A DNA stretch of 5,921 bases from Candidatus Bathyarchaeota archaeon (GTDB lineage Archaea > Thermoproteota > Bathyarchaeia > Bathyarchaeales > UBA233). The stretch spans positions 1 through 5,921 of the forward strand of contig JARYMR010000089.1 of assembly GCA_029907045.1 (NCBI GenBank), given 5' to 3'. The position numbers and the translations under genes are program-made. Each line of letters begins with the position of its first letter. The stretch's first letter is position 1. Below, one piece after another: positions 5,701 to 5,921 of this stretch. The notes below the pieces were generated by a model, which was not told the origin of the DNA, did no database searches, and saw nothing but the letters and a program-made list of their open reading frames with translations.

Positions 5701-5921
5701 GGGTGGAAGAGATAGTCGATTTTGCCGCAAGGCTCGGCCTGCGGCGGCTGGGGATCGCCTTTTGCGTCGGCATGCGCAAGGAGGCGGCGACCCTGGCCGA
5801 GATCCTGGAAAGCCGCGGATTCGAAGTCGTCGCGGTATGCTGCAAGCTGGGAGGTGTCGCCAAGGAGGATTTCGGCGTGAGGGACGAGGAGAAGATAAAC
5901 CCCGGCACCTACGAGGGGGCC
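5691..5921 (+). CDS. DUF1847 family protein, internal fragment (lacks N-terminus and runs off the window)
   Basis: Reading from 5691, 77 codons stay open to the window end. [20 protein letters not shown] is followed by [10 protein letters not shown], then [18 protein letters not shown] and [12 protein letters not shown]. This is the characteristic course of DUF1847 proteins, cysteine-rich and probably metal-binding, found in anaerobic archaea and bacteria; the conserved AFC and CCK cysteines are present and a CNP motif would be expected just beyond the edge. Family members carry a further Cys-rich N-terminal region of several tens of residues before TR-x-EE, which is absent here; the GTG at 5703 is therefore not a credible start. 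Codon use is strongly GC-ended (GCC, CTG, GGC, CGC), unlike every other gene in the window. It probably comes from another genome. Function is unknown. Confidence 0.72.

Noticed and set aside
5600..5908. A single 102-residue minus-strand gene across the junction
   Set aside because: Only the last ~30 residues ([14 protein letters not shown]) look like a real protein; the rest is an antisense reading of a GC-rich DUF1847 fragment, rich in Ser, Pro and Arg with no family character.

Overview
The window looks archaeal. It carries a ribosomal protein eL33 (L35Ae) gene, a Hjc-type Holliday-junction resolvase, a Lon-family protease and a MobA-like C-terminus. The genes are AT-rich and tightly packed, with purine-rich Shine-Dalgarno sites and a TTAAATA-like promoter box. 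The style fits an uncultured Thermoproteota-type archaeon (a Bathyarchaeia-like lineage is my guess, not shown by the sequence). The last ~220 bases do not match the rest.

Layout. Positions 1-936 (+) hold the C-terminal half of a Lon protease, cut by the window edge. Then on the + strand come an Hjc-like resolvase (1015-1443), a 56-codon remnant that appears to join the beginning of an ABC-transporter ATPase to the end of its FtsX/MacB-type permease (1448-1618), and ribosomal protein eL33 (1675-1926). Converging on these from the - strand is a two-gene unit: a winged-helix plus PD-(D/E)XK nuclease (2665-3321, TTG start), followed by a family 2 glycosyltransferase (1937-2611). A 158-base divergent intergenic region separates it from an aspartate/glutamate racemase-family gene (3480-4235, +) and a class III PLP aminotransferase resembling glutamate-1-semialdehyde aminomutase (4308-5597, +). 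The C-terminus of a MobA-like nucleotidyltransferase (- strand, stop at 5600) faces the aminotransferase with only two bases between the stop codons.

At about 5684-5700 the sequence changes character abruptly. GC content rises from about 36% (120 bases to the left, counted by hand) to about 64% (221 bases to the right). The mobA-like reading loses its similarity, and a DUF1847-family coding fragment without its N-terminus starts on the opposite strand. Two unrelated genes are both truncated at one point, so this is most simply a chimeric join (assembly or library artefact), or less likely a real recombination with foreign DNA.

Functionally the genes are a mixture: proteostasis (Lon), recombination (Hjc), translation (eL33), glycan synthesis (glycosyltransferase), a possible D-amino-acid/PLP pair (racemase plus aminotransferase) and molybdopterin cofactor (mobA). 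I see no convincing new multi-gene system. The two observations most worth following are the ABC-transporter deletion remnant and the chimeric junction. No RNA genes, CRISPR arrays or mobile elements were seen, and no gene-free stretch exceeds 300 bases.
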